DNA of 64,000 nt from Erythrobacter aurantius (GCF_023823125.1 NZ_CP090949.1:868001-932000), one strand, 5' to 3'; shown: positions 44,282 to 54,025, counted from the first letter of the stretch. Program-made: numbers and translations. The notes: a model not told the origin generated them from the letters alone.

Positions 44282-44774
44282 CACAAAGTCCAGCGCCGCA
44301 GCCAGCTGATCGCGCTGGCCAACGGATCGGCGCAACGCCGCTCCACTCACTGGCGGCTCACTTTCGCCCAAAACGATTTGCCACACTACTTCAACGAGAT
44401 GCAACGGCGATATCGCCAGCGTGGTCGGGATCGATGCGCAGCGGGGCGGCATCACGATCGAGCGCGAGAATGGCAAGCACGAAGCCGTCGACCTCTCACG
44501 CCTCGCCGATCGGCAAATCCGGCCCGGATGGGTCCGCACCATCCATTCAGCCCAGGGCGCTACCGCCGATCGGGTCATGGCGCACCTGGAGAGCTTCCGC
44601 GCCAACACCGTCGATGCGCCTGCGGTCTATGTCGCCATCAGCAGGGCCAAGGACGTGGTCGCGCTCTACACCGATAGCCGCGCCAGGCTCACCGAAGCGC
44701 TAAGCCTACGTGACGGCGCGCAGATCGGAGCCATCGATGAGGCAAGGCGTGAGGTGGAGGTAGCGGTGGGATAG
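44282..44774 (+). pseudogene. MobF relaxase/helicase (TraI/TrwC-type), 3' remnant
   Basis: From ~44403 the frame reads NGDIASVVGIDAQRGGITIE, WVRTIHSAQGATADRVMAHL, APAVYVAISRAKDVVALYTD and ends REVEVAVG. This is the C-terminal helicase end of TraI/TrwC relaxases, with the motif VI-like AISRAK. Upstream, another frame (STHWRLTFAQNDLPHYFNEM, to ~44398) looks like the preceding part, which suggests a frameshift. The N-terminal relaxase domain is gone. Its place right after the virB operon indicates that the ancestor was conjugative. Confidence 0.7.
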
Positions 44775-44893
44775 CCGCGGCGCCGCGGCTAGTGTGTGCC
44801 CTAACGCTTCCCTCATCGCGCGATGGCGGTCCAGTGATGAAGTCGAGGTCAACGGGACGATCGAAAAAGGCGTCAGACCAGACGCTAGCGATC
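44775..44893. other. Convergent intergenic gap
   Basis: About 120 bp between the relaxase remnant and the orphan immunity gene. Nothing recognised except the GC-rich inverted pair CCGCGGCGCCGCGG (44775-44788), a perfect palindrome that could act in termination. Confidence 0.4.
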
Positions 44894-45139
44894 TCAAGCA
44901 ATTTTCCGCGCGATTACATTTGCCCAGTCTCGGATGCTCATCCGTCTCACATAATCGGAGTTCTGTGTTTTAACTCCGTATCGTTTGCAAAGCAGATAAT
45001 CGATTTCGGTGACGTCGTCTCCAATGAGTCCGATGTCCTCGACAACCGGCTTGTCAATATCGACCGCGTCGGGTTCCATAGCCTTGCATCCGGCAACCTC
45101 CGCGCGGATGAACTCGACAATTTCGTCGCTTTCTTGCAT
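44894..45139 (-). CDS. Candidate immunity protein, DUF1493/ACP-like
   Basis: 81 acidic residues. The pattern EIVEFIRAEV, DAVDIDKPVVEDIGLIGDDV, TEIDYLLCKRYGVK resembles DUF1493, an acyl-carrier-protein-like fold. No Asp-Ser-Leu phosphopantetheine site is present, so it is not a working carrier protein. ATG at 45139 follows directly on the stop of the orphan tip (TAGATG), so a cognate-immunity role is likely by position. Confidence 0.6.
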   Translation of the reverse strand: MQESDEIVEFIRAEVAGCKAMEPDAVDIDKPVVEDIGLIGDDVTEIDYLLCKRYGVKTQNSDYVRRMSIRDWANVIARKIA

Positions 45140-45463
45140 CTAGTCGCCGCTCTTCTGATAAGTGCAGTATCCGATGTTGCCTGCATCCCAGAGAAGCAGG
45201 GCGGTCCCCGTAACCGCATTCGCGCGACCGACCGCACTAGCGACCTTGCCGCCAAAAATCCCATAGACGACCCGTGCAAGGCCAGCACGAACATCGCCTT
45301 GAGTCAGGTCTTGAACCAGCTGCCCTCCCGCTTCAGTGATGCCGCTCAACTCGGTAAAGACGGCTGCCCCTCCTGCGACCGGCGGGTAGACCAATCCCGC
45401 AACGGTAGCCGCTACGCCTGCATCCGAGCCGTAGCCTCCTATTGTTTCGACTGCTTGACCCAC
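45140..45463 (-). CDS. Orphan toxin tip without Rhs core
   Basis: 107 residues from GTG 45463; the open frame extends 16 codons further up to the stop of the preceding gene. It is Gly/Ala-rich with hydrophobic stretches (GVAATVAGLVYPPVAGGAAV, ALARVV-like and VTGTALLLWDAGNIGY). No YD repeats and no signal peptide. It looks like the C-terminal part of a polymorphic toxin left behind after tip exchange. Activity unknown. Confidence 0.5.
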   Translation of the reverse strand: MGQAVETIGGYGSDAGVAATVAGLVYPPVAGGAAVFTELSGITEAGGQLVQDLTQGDVRAGLARVVYGIFGGKVASAVGRANAVTGTALLLWDAGNIGYCTYQKSGD

Positions 45464-45508
45464 TCCGCAAATATCCTTGCGGATTTGATCCGCAACCCTT
45501 TGCGGCTT

Positions 45509-45880
45509 CTATTCGACTTCAGAATATTCCGAAACAAGGTTGCCTCGTCGATCATAACAATAAATTGGGCTAGTGCCGAAAGCACCCGGCTCTAGCGCGA
45601 GAACAACACACACCTCGTCGCCCTTAGACGCAGAAAACGCTCTGCGCCCAACGAGCGCACGCTCCATATTTACGTTATTCTTCGTTGCCCACCTTGACAG
45701 CGCATCGGCCTCTATTGAACTCAAATCGTCAATCTGACTTGCCTGAAAATCGAGCGCCAAACCGAGTCGGGCGTTGCATTGACTCAATAAGGAAGATTGC
45801 CAAAAAAATATTGCGGCTAAGACGATAAGAAGAACTCCGCTTAACATCCACGGCAAGCGTCTTGGCAACGTGCGCATCAT
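45509..45880 (-). CDS. Candidate immunity protein for Rhs2
   Basis: 123 residues from the ATG at 45880, which overlaps the rhs2 stop as ATGA; an upstream in-frame ATG at 45898 is possible but less typical. One N-terminal membrane helix (LSGVLLIVLAAIFFWQ) places the rest in the periplasm. The soluble part includes IEADALSRWATKNNVNMERA and two cysteines (EVCVVLAL, IYCYDRRG). Unrecognised family; immunity role from the operon position. Confidence 0.6.
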   Translation of the reverse strand: MMRTLPRRLPWMLSGVLLIVLAAIFFWQSSLLSQCNARLGLALDFQASQIDDLSSIEADALSRWATKNNVNMERALVGRRAFSASKGDEVCVVLALEPGAFGTSPIYCYDRRGNLVSEYSEVE

Positions 45881-48800
45881 TGATTTCCTCGTGTGCATGT
45901 AATGCGGCCATTGGGCTGTATGGCCGCGACTGTCAGGCCTAATATTCCCGCGTTCCTGAAGTCTCCATCTTCAGGTTGGTTTCCTACACCCCGATTAAGG
46001 TGAGAGTGGATAAAGAGGTCGGGCGCTTCGGTGGTCCACCCTTCGCCGAAGTAATTCGCGCTGACGTCTCTGGCCCTGATTACACCGGGACCCTCTCCAG
46101 GTGATGAGAAAGGCGTCCCAACGTATCTGGTGTAAAGGCGTAACAATTTTCCTGGAGCAGAGTAGAAGCCAAACTCCCTGTTATCATTACTGGCCTGCAA
46201 TGTAATAAGGTTCAGGGCTTGAGCTTGCACCCGTGGATCAGCAAGCGCCGGAATGCCACTGCAACTTTCGTCTAAGATTACCCTTTGCGGCCTTCCAGGT
46301 GAGCCACCTCTCCGTCTGCTCTGCGAATTCGAGGATGCACCGCCAGCGAGCGCGAGGATCTCTGAAAGACCGCCGAGTGGATCGTATAGGACGGCAGCGC
46401 CACCACCATTTTGTTGCAGCATACGCCAAGCCCACTGTCTGTCCGCACGTGCCGCTTCCACCCGAATACATCCTGGTTCTCCTGGTTGGCAATCAGGAAG
46501 TTCTTCTTGGAGCCCCATCGGATCCACAAAGTTCGCAGGATTATTCCTAACGTAGGCATACATATTGAGCCCATCGCCATACCCGATCGGGTCGGTCTGC
46601 ATGAACCGCCCGAGCCCCGGTGAGTATGCACGCGCCTTGTAGTGATACAAGCCGATTTCGGGAATAAAGATCTGCCCGGTGTAGCGGAACCTGCCGCTGT
46701 TCTGCGCCCCGCCCGCAGAGCCGGGCATGCCGAACTCGTCATAGGCATTGATTGTCTCCACCCCGCCGCTCCGGTTGAAGCTGGCCACAATCGACCCAAG
46801 CCTGTCGGCGTAGAGATACTCGGCGGCAGTGTGATCGGCATTGGAGCCCGGATAGGCAATCGCCGGATCATCGCCGCCTGACACACCGTGGACATAGCGG
46901 TCAAGCATGGTGCCAGCGCTGTTGTATTCCGCGATCAGATCGTTCCCGTCATACAGCAGCCGCTCGATCGTACCGCTGCTGAAGTCATAGATCTGGTAAA
47001 GCCTGCCGAGCGGGTCATATTGCAGGGTGGTTGTTCCTGATCCCTGGACCACCGAGAGCTGGTTCCGGGTGTTGTAGGTATAGGTCGTCACCCCGTCCGA
47101 GGTAAGGTTGCTGTTTGCGTCATAGGTGAATGCGGTGCTGTCGACGCTGGCATAGCGGTTGAGGCCGTCGGGCGTGTAATCGACATCCGTGCTGGCCGCA
47201 GGCTGGTTGTCCCACACATAGAGCTGGTTGCTGACCTGCTCGCTCGTCGCCTGTGCGGCTGCATTCAGCGTATACTGGCGGGTAACATCATAGCTGCTGC
47301 TGGGGTGGTCGGTGAACGTGCTGAGATACCGACCCGCCGCATCGTAGGTATAGGTCTCATCAGGAGCGCTGCTGGCGCGAGCCGTGCTTGCCAGGCGGCC
47401 GCTGTTGCTGAACGCGTTGGTGACAAGGGTGATGTTGCTGTCATCCCTGATCGAGGTGTTTCTGCCGAGAGTGTCGTAAAGATAGGTCCAGTAAGCACCG
47501 TCAGGATGGGTAACCCTCGTTCGCCGTCCCGCGCTGTCATAGAGATAGGACAAGGTCCGCGTGGCACCGCCCATGATCTGGGAGGTCGATGCAGGGCGCC
47601 CATGGGCATCGAGACTGAACGTGACCCGATCCCCGGAAGTCCCGAAGTTTCCATTGTCAAACCGCGCCTCGACAAGGCCACCGAGCAGGTCATAATCGTA
47701 GTAGACGTCGCGAGTGTAGGTTGAAGCAAGCCCGGAACGGGTCGGGACGTCCATATGCGTCAGACGATTGAGCTTGTCATAGGTGAAGCTGAAGGTCTCA
47801 CCAGCCCGGGTGCGCTGTGTCAGGACATTGCCGGCATCGTCGAAGGTCAGTTCCACGCGGTCCGAGGATAGCGAGACACCGGGGGTCGTCGGGCTCGGGA
47901 AATGGGTCTTCCACTGACGGTCATGCCCATCGTAGAAATAGGTCGTGCGGTTGTCCTCGGCATCCTCGACCCAGGCAAGCGTACCATTGGGGTTGTAGGA
48001 CATCTCTGCGCTGACCTGCTCGATGCTGGTGTCGACAGCCGATCTGACCTGCGTTACGCGGTCAGCCGCATCATAGATGCGGCGAGTGATCCGGTCCTCG
48101 AAACCCGAGGTCGCGGTCATGGCATCGCACGCGCTGGCAGGCAGTATCGTCGAGGTGCTGGTGACGTTCATGCGCAGCGCTGTGCAGTCTGGACGACCCG
48201 CATTGTCATACCCATATTGCACCAGCGAATAGCGGGTATTTCCATCGACTGAAATCTGGGAGGCCGTCTCAGGCCGGCCAAAGGCATCGAAGGTGTTCTC
48301 GACGACCGTATCGACCGTCATCGCCGCCAGATTCGCTTCTGTGGGTCCTGTTGTATAGCCGTTTTCGGTGAGGGTTATCTGGCCGTCCTTGTTGTAGGTC
48401 AGCCGTGTTGCAAGCCGTTGCAGCGCGCCTGCCCCGTCCGGATCGGGCGATATCATCCCGACGATCTGACCAGCGGCATCATAGTGATAGGTGGTGGTGT
48501 CACCGGTGCCACCAAGCGGGCCATCAACAGTCGCGACGTTTCCGAGTTCATTATAGGTGAACTGGGTGGTCATGACATGTGTGGAGTTTCCTGCCTGGCG
48601 CCGTGCCTGACGCACCTGGAGATTGTGTGCTCCGGTGTTGGTGTAGTAGAAAAGCGTCTTGAATTCGTTGGCATTGCCAGTGCAGGCGTTGGCGATGCGG
48701 CATTGTGTTGTCCCGGTCGGCACGCGGATGTAGTCACCATCGACCAGAACCCCTGAGGGATTGTAGAACTTGGCCCGATAATTCGCGTAGGTAATGTCGG

Positions 48801-50235
48801 TTCTTGGTCTGGGGTCGCCCGGATTGGGGGCGGGAGCCTCGACGCGGGTAAGTACACCGTATGTCGCATCCCAGGTGTAGTTGGTGACATTCCCGTTCGG
48901 GTCGGTCGTGCTGGTGGGCAGGTTGCAGGTTACAGGATTGGAGCAATTCGCCGGATAGGCCGTGCTCGTGACGATATTGTTGGCCGCAACGTTCGACTTG
49001 TCGATCAGCGTAGTCTGCGTCAGGTTTCCGCGGGAGTCATAGGTATACTCTACCCGGTTGCCCTCAGGAGCCTGAACTGCCTCAAGCCTGCCACTCGTGT
49101 CATACTCAAACAGGGTAACTTCGTTATACGCATTGTTAACGTAAGTGACGTTCTGCTGGTTCATATCGGTCGCTGTGGCACGAAATCTGCCCAAAGAATC
49201 GTTCGAATTCGATGTGAGATGTCCAGCGAGAACATCCCATGTGTAAGTACGGGTATAAGTGCCCTGATGGACTACTGAGGACACTCGGTCGTCAGTGCCG
49301 TAGTTGTACACCACGCTGTAGTCGTTGGATGCCGCGGTATCCTCGGGACGCTTGATCCCCGTAAGGCGATCCGAGGAGTCAAACCGGAACACAGTCTGGC
49401 GTGCGAGAACGTCTGTGACGATCTCGGTCTGCTGTCCTCCACTATCGATTGCGGGGACGAACCCCAGAGATGGCCAATCCTCGGAGAAACTGCACTCGGC
49501 AATCTGGACCGGATTGCAGTCGTCAACTGCATTGTTGATCGCAGTCACCTTGGTGAAGCGATACCAGTCGTCCACCGTGGATGCACTCGGCGATGTGGCT
49601 TGTGCGTATCGGTACCGAAGCTGATATCCCAGACTGTTGGTTACAGACTGCAGACGGACCACGTGAATGGTGTTCGAAAAGAGCGTGTATGAGTCATTGA
49701 CGTAATGGAGTGTCGTCTTGTGGCCATCAGGACGGGTGATTGTTTCTGCGAGCGCATCAACGGCCCCGTAATAGCTTTCGCCATTGGCTACGTAGGACTC
49801 CCTGAATTCAATTTCGGTGCCGTCGCGCATGGTCAGGATGTGCGTTCCGGTCGTAAAATTGGTGGCGATTGTTTCGCCAGTGCCCTGTGCGGAGACATAG
49901 GTCCCGCCGACCAGATTGAAGGTCATACGGCTGCCACCAATGTTGACCGCAGCCGTCGGAGCACCTGAAGTGATTTCGGCAGAAATCATGTAGTTGTGAC
50001 GCCACCCGTTGGCTACACGGGTTCTGACATGAGCCAGACCGTTCGCGCCGCCAATCGAGACGCTCGACGCAGGGATCACCACTTGGCCGGTGCTCATGTC
50101 GACACCGTGCTCATCAACCGGCGAGCGGATGCCCGGATCATCAATTGTTATGCTTTGCGCAGCGACCGGAGTTGCCACAAGCATTGCCGGGGCAACTGCT
50201 GCTGCGGTAGAAAGAAAAAGATGCCTGGACTTCAT
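45877..50235 (-). CDS. Rhs2: secreted YD-repeat toxin, JAB/DUF4329-like tip
   Basis: 1452 residues. The signal peptide, YD core and core end (GRFMQTDPIGYGDGLNMYAY) are shared with Rhs1; the DNA from 47930 to the start matches copy A by eye. The tip after DPMGL is different. Its last ~110 residues (NREFGFYSAPGKLLRLYTRY, then DLFIHSHLNRGVGNQPEDGD with HSH at 1410-1412) resemble DUF4329/JAB-like domains of Rhs proteins, which use an HxH plus downstream Asp. A peptidase or related hydrolase activity is inferred, with only moderate support. Overlaps its candidate immunity gene. Confidence 0.87.
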   Translation of the reverse strand: MKSRHLFLSTAAAVAPAMLVATPVAAQSITIDDPGIRSPVDEHGVDMSTGQVVIPASSVSIGGANGLAHVRTRVANGWRHNYMISAEITSGAPTAAVNIGGSRMTFNLVGGTYVSAQGTGETIATNFTTGTHILTMRDGTEIEFRESYVANGESYYGAVDALAETITRPDGHKTTLHYVNDSYTLFSNTIHVVRLQSVTNSLGYQLRYRYAQATSPSASTVDDWYRFTKVTAINNAVDDCNPVQIAECSFSEDWPSLGFVPAIDSGGQQTEIVTDVLARQTVFRFDSSDRLTGIKRPEDTAASNDYSVVYNYGTDDRVSSVVHQGTYTRTYTWDVLAGHLTSNSNDSLGRFRATATDMNQQNVTYVNNAYNEVTLFEYDTSGRLEAVQAPEGNRVEYTYDSRGNLTQTTLIDKSNVAANNIVTSTAYPANCSNPVTCNLPTSTTDPNGNVTNYTWDATYGVLTRVEAPAPNPGDPRPRTDITYANYRAKFYNPSGVLVDGDYIRVPTGTTQCRIANACTGNANEFKTLFYYTNTGAHNLQVRQARRQAGNSTHVMTTQFTYNELGNVATVDGPLGGTGDTTTYHYDAAGQIVGMISPDPDGAGALQRLATRLTYNKDGQITLTENGYTTGPTEANLAAMTVDTVVENTFDAFGRPETASQISVDGNTRYSLVQYGYDNAGRPDCTALRMNVTSTSTILPASACDAMTATSGFEDRITRRIYDAADRVTQVRSAVDTSIEQVSAEMSYNPNGTLAWVEDAEDNRTTYFYDGHDRQWKTHFPSPTTPGVSLSSDRVELTFDDAGNVLTQRTRAGETFSFTYDKLNRLTHMDVPTRSGLASTYTRDVYYDYDLLGGLVEARFDNGNFGTSGDRVTFSLDAHGRPASTSQIMGGATRTLSYLYDSAGRRTRVTHPDGAYWTYLYDTLGRNTSIRDDSNITLVTNAFSNSGRLASTARASSAPDETYTYDAAGRYLSTFTDHPSSSYDVTRQYTLNAAAQATSEQVSNQLYVWDNQPAASTDVDYTPDGLNRYASVDSTAFTYDANSNLTSDGVTTYTYNTRNQLSVVQGSGTTTLQYDPLGRLYQIYDFSSGTIERLLYDGNDLIAEYNSAGTMLDRYVHGVSGGDDPAIAYPGSNADHTAAEYLYADRLGSIVASFNRSGGVETINAYDEFGMPGSAGGAQNSGRFRYTGQIFIPEIGLYHYKARAYSPGLGRFMQTDPIGYGDGLNMYAYVRNNPANFVDPMGLQEELPDCQPGEPGCIRVEAARADRQWAWRMLQQNGGGAAVLYDPLGGLSEILALAGGASSNSQSRRRGGSPGRPQRVILDESCSGIPALADPRVQAQALNLITLQASNDNREFGFYSAPGKLLRLYTRYVGTPFSSPGEGPGVIRARDVSANYFGEGWTTEAPDLFIHSHLNRGVGNQPEDGDFRNAGILGLTVAAIQPNGRITCTRGNQ

Positions 50236-50289
50236 GGCGGACCTCTGACTGAAAAACTCTTGCCTGACCTGTCGAACTGCCGCGTCGGG

Positions 50290-50748
50290 TTATTCCCTCA
50301 ACGGTTCCCTGTCGGTCTCGCGCCGCCACTCACCGGCAAGGAGCTCCGCGTTTGCGCATAGCGCTGCCGGTCGCTCGCCAAGGGCGCGTTCAAGCTGGTT
50401 CTGCACGGCCTCGTTGCCTGTCGCCGCAAGGGTGCACATCCTGTTGCGGAACCGCATGATCTGGCCTCGATTGCTCAGCCCGGCGCCCTCGCAATCGACC
50501 TGCTCAAAACCCTTGGCCTCGAGGCCGCGAACCGAGCGCGGCATCACTACGATCCGGGAGGTCGTTCCCTGTGGGCCTTGTGCTGCCAACCCATCATTAT
50601 CTGCTGACCGGGCGAGGCATACTGGCTGTACTTCGGCCTTCCCTCGAGCTTCGTCCTGACTACCGGATTGTGCCCACGTTGCAGCTGGCGCCAAGAGCAC
50701 CGCGCACATGAATGCGGAACTGATCTTCGTTGTATGAAAGGTCTTCAT
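50290..50748 (-). CDS. Small secreted Cys-containing protein of the Rhs2 operon
   Basis: Identical to 16073-16531 (152 residues, signal peptide, four cysteines, GAGGAG ribosome-binding site). Lies inside the identical tract. Confidence 0.7.
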   Translation of the reverse strand: MKTFHTTKISSAFMCAVLLAPAATWAQSGSQDEARGKAEVQPVCLARSADNDGLAAQGPQGTTSRIVVMPRSVRGLEAKGFEQVDCEGAGLSNRGQIMRFRNRMCTLAATGNEAVQNQLERALGERPAALCANAELLAGEWRRETDREPLRE

Positions 50749-50801
50749 TTGTGCTCCTCGAGAAGGACGCAGGTTGTCGGGATGTTCGCCGGCGCTGCTC
50801 A

Positions 50802-51428
50802 CTAGAGTGGGGGTGGCCCGCCCCCGCCGCCGCACATCGCTGTCGAGACAGTCAGTAATGCCGCGTCTGTTGCTCCTGAAGGATCGCTCAGCACGTAAGT
50901 GAACGAGGAGATGTCGAACGCTGGGCCGAAATAGACTTCGACTATTGATCCGCTGAACACGGTAGCTGTCCCACCGCCCGAATTCTTGACCACCGAAACA
51001 ACGGTCAGGGGGGTGTCGCCATCCGGGTCGCTGTCGTTCGCAGTAACGTTCACGAATTGCGATGCGTAGCAGGTCCCGCTGACAGAATCGTTCACTGCAT
51101 TCGGAGGATTATTTGAAGGCGGCGGCGGAGGAGGAGGCGGCGGCGGAGGCGGAGGTGGAGGCGGGGGAGGAGGCGGAGGCGATCCACTTGAACAGGCTGG
51201 GACTGACCCATCGTTCCGGGTCATCATCCCGGTTCGGTTACCCATAGCATCATAGCAGACAGTCCGGGTGTCCCCATTATTGGCACCGCCACTGACCTCG
51301 GTAGTGATCAGTCTTCCAAGGGCATCATAATCAAATACCTCGGTTTCTGATTGTGCCTGAACAGCAGAATGCAGAGACAGAGCAAGCGTGCCCAGACTGA
51401 TCGAATGAAAAAGCCGGTTGCGATACAA
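50802..51428 (-). CDS. Poly-proline YD/Ig-like secreted protein of the Rhs2 operon
   Basis: Identical to 16585-17211 (208 residues, TTG start, 21-proline run, Big_9-like C-terminal domain). Even the repetitive GGN tract has the same length in both copies, which supports very recent copying because such tracts change quickly. Confidence 0.75.
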   Translation of the reverse strand: MYRNRLFHSISLGTLALSLHSAVQAQSETEVFDYDALGRLITTEVSGGANNGDTRTVCYDAMGNRTGMMTRNDGSVPACSSGSPPPPPPPPPPPPPPPPPPPPPSNNPPNAVNDSVSGTCYASQFVNVTANDSDPDGDTPLTVVSVVKNSGGGTATVFSGSIVEVYFGPAFDISSFTYVLSDPSGATDAALLTVSTAMCGGGGGPPPL

Positions 51429-51564
51429 GACCTGTTCCCTTCAGCACTGTTTCGACAAAAAGTGACAAGGCTTTTTGACCTAATCGTTCTCAACTAATAG
51501 GGATTTTTCTGAGATCGATTGTCAAGCGAGTGAATTGGAGGTCTATCTATTTCGAACCAACGGG

Positions 51565-51783
51565 TCCCGGTTTTCTGCGGTATCGGGCAAGTTGCCCTAC
51601 AGAAAAAATGAAGGTGCGCCTGAACGCAGATTTGAGCGGATCTGCACCACCGGACGCACCAACATCTTGGGCAAATCGGACAAATATCCCGAATCACCAA
51701 AATCTCTCGGCTGCGATTCGCCCGCGCTACCCGCTCCGCAATCGCGGCAGCACAGGCTCGCCGCCGGTATCCTCGCAGACGCG
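51565..51783. repeat. 219-bp conserved element upstream of Rhs operons (copy B)
   Basis: Same as 17348-17566; the palindrome GGGCAAGTTGCCC is at 51585-51597. Here it overlaps the 3' end of a complete DUF5681 gene, which is probably the ancestral arrangement. Confidence 0.75.
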
Positions 51784-52707
51784 CTCGAAGTGCTTGAGCG
51801 AACGGTAGCCAAGCAGACGGAGCGCAGGCCCGAACAACATGTTCGCGCTGCGATACTGCTGTTTGGAGCGCATTGTCGGGGCTTCAAATGTCCGCTCAAA
51901 CCAATCGCGTTCGCCAGACACGATGGCCTCGAGGCGCGGCAGCCGCATCATCATCAGTGGGCCGCTCGCCGCGTTCAGGTCATGCGACACTTGCCAGCGC
52001 GCCGGCAGATCGCGGTCGATGAGTGCCATCAGGCCGAGCCAAAGCTTCCACACCAGCGCAGGAGCGTCGGTGCTGATGGCAAGCGCCATCTCGGCGATGA
52101 AATAGTCTCGGATGCGTCGCAGTTCTTCCCATCGGGGCACGTCTTCAGCATCCAGCGGGCCGCGCACAATGTATCGCTTGCCGTCCTTGCTGAGGATGAT
52201 GTCGTCAGGGTGCGGCCAGGGTTCATCAGGCTCCTCACGTCCCTGCGCGAGGGCCGCTTTCCATTTGCGGGCCTGCTCCTGCCGGAGGCTCCGCAAGAAG
52301 CGGAAAATCCGCATCTCCTCCTCAGCTTTCTCCCTGGCAGAAGAGGCTTCAATCTCAGCCATGGCTCGCTCCCTTGCCTCCATCCGAGCCTCGCTCCTTT
52401 CGACATCACGATGGATCTCGCGCAGTGCATGCGGGTTTCCTTCGGCCGCCAGCTTGATCTGCTTGTGACGAAGGATCTCAAGCATGGTCATTTCGATCTT
52501 CTGCCCACCCTCAATGACCACGTGGCGCCTGCTCAGAAGCTTGCGAAGAACTGCGTCGGATTCGCGCTCGGGATCGGGCATCCGATCCTGTTCCACCGTT
52601 TTTCTCTTTGGACGTCCTCCGGGATTTCCCGACTGACCCTTGCGGAACTGCCCATGCCGGGGCGGGCGCTTGTAACCAGTGCGCTCGTCATCAGCACGAT
52701 CAGCCAT
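51727..52707 (-). CDS. DUF5681 domain protein, copy B
   Basis: 326 residues from ATG 52707, which overlaps the methylase stop. The N-terminal motif is HGQFRKGQSGNPGGRPKRK, followed by a helical charged region (RSEARMEARERAMAEIEASS) and a C-terminal LRLLGYRSLKHFERV. This is the intact form of the gene whose 3' pieces occur at 17510 and 29107. Function unknown; probably DNA-associated. Confidence 0.78.
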   Translation of the reverse strand: MADRADDERTGYKRPPRHGQFRKGQSGNPGGRPKRKTVEQDRMPDPERESDAVLRKLLSRRHVVIEGGQKIEMTMLEILRHKQIKLAAEGNPHALREIHRDVERSEARMEARERAMAEIEASSAREKAEEEMRIFRFLRSLRQEQARKWKAALAQGREEPDEPWPHPDDIILSKDGKRYIVRGPLDAEDVPRWEELRRIRDYFIAEMALAISTDAPALVWKLWLGLMALIDRDLPARWQVSHDLNAASGPLMMMRLPRLEAIVSGERDWFERTFEAPTMRSKQQYRSANMLFGPALRLLGYRSLKHFERVCEDTGGEPVLPRLRSG

Positions 52708-54025
52708 GAGCCTGCTCCTCCTCGAGAACCGCAAAAGCCTTGCCGCTGGTCATGTTGGTGGCACTGCGTCCGGTGTATGCCTCCCACCGGCGGACGATGG
52801 TGTCGCAATAGAGTGGATCGTATTCGACAAGGCGTGCCCTGCGTCCGGTTTTCTGCGCCGCAATCAGTGTCGAACCCGAGCCCCCGAAACAATCGAGCAC
52901 GATCTCGCCGCGGCGCGAGCAGTCGAGGATCGCATCGGCCACCAGCGCAACCGGCTTGACCGTGGGGTGCATCGCCAGTTCCTCTGCCCGGGTGCCGCTG
53001 ATCGATGAGATCCCCGCGTGGTCCCAGACGTTGGTGCGGTAGCGCCCCGTGTCACCGAGCCCGAAGGTGTTGGTGTGTTCTGCGGTGCCATGCTTGAACA
53101 CGAAGATCAGCTCGTGCTTCGAGCGATAGAAGGTGCCCATGCCGCCATTGGTCTTGTTCCAGACCACAAGGTTCCTGAGATCGGTGAATACCTTGTCTCC
53201 TGCGACAAGCAGCTCGCGCATGTGGCGCCAGTCCATGCAGACAAAGGCAATCGCCCCGTTACGCATGACGCTGGCGGCATTGCCAAGTGTCACTTCGAGG
53301 AAGCGTGTGAACTCGTCCTCGCTCATCTCGCCGCTGGCAAAGGCAAACTCGCGGTGCCTGATCCCGCCCTTGCCACACACATGTCCATCGATTTTCACAT
53401 TATAGGGCGGGTCGGTGAACACCAGATCGGCGCTTGCCCCGTCCATCAACGCCCCGATATCGGCCGGATCACGCGCATCGCCGCAGATCAGCCGATGCTC
53501 TCCCAGCAGCCAGATGTCGCCGCGCTGCGATACCGGTATTGCTGCAGGCTCGGGGATCCGGTCCTCGGCTGCATCGCGCGCGTCCAGCCTTGCCTCGCGC
53601 GCAGCTTCAAGTGTCAGGTCGATCTCGGCAAGGCTGAACCCGGTAAGCCCGATATCGAAATCAAGATCGATCAGCTCCTGCATCTCGATCGCAAGGATCT
53701 CGGGATCCCAGCCCGCATTGAGGGCAAGCTTGTTGTCCGCGAGCATATAGGCCCGTTGCTCTGCCGGGCTCATGTGCGAGAGTGTGATGGTGGGTACGCT
53801 GGTAAGGCCCAGCAGCCGTGCTGCCTCGACCCGGCCATGGCCGGCAATAATCAGGTTGTCGTCATCGACCAGCACCGGGTTCGTGAACCCGAACCGTTCG
53901 ATGCTGTCGGCAATCTGCCTTATCTGCTTGCGGGAATGGGTGCGCGCGTTTCGCGGGGACGGGGTTAGCGTTGCTATCGGTTGTTGGGCAATCGCTTGCG
54001 CAAACCGGCTTCCGGTACTTTCCAT
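52700..54025 (-). CDS. ParB-domain DNA methyltransferase, copy B
   Basis: 441 residues with the same domains and motifs as 18895-20220 (GHGR box, TDPPYN, DCFGGSGST). Substitutions cluster in the 5'-distal half of the gene (for example SSISGTRAEELAMHP here against SSIGRNRAEELTMHP), while the ParB part is nearly the same. GGAGAAG precedes the ATG. Confidence 0.88.
   Translation of the reverse strand: MESTGSRFAQAIAQQPIATLTPSPRNARTHSRKQIRQIADSIERFGFTNPVLVDDDNLIIAGHGRVEAARLLGLTSVPTITLSHMSPAEQRAYMLADNKLALNAGWDPEILAIEMQELIDLDFDIGLTGFSLAEIDLTLEAAREARLDARDAAEDRIPEPAAIPVSQRGDIWLLGEHRLICGDARDPADIGALMDGASADLVFTDPPYNVKIDGHVCGKGGIRHREFAFASGEMSEDEFTRFLEVTLGNAASVMRNGAIAFVCMDWRHMRELLVAGDKVFTDLRNLVVWNKTNGGMGTFYRSKHELIFVFKHGTAEHTNTFGLGDTGRYRTNVWDHAGISSISGTRAEELAMHPTVKPVALVADAILDCSRRGEIVLDCFGGSGSTLIAAQKTGRRARLVEYDPLYCDTIVRRWEAYTGRSATNMTSGKAFAVLEEEQAHG

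Noticed and set aside
51535..52959. 474-codon plus-strand frame opposite DUF5681 copy B
   Set aside because: Antisense shadow that also reads through the non-coding 219-bp element.
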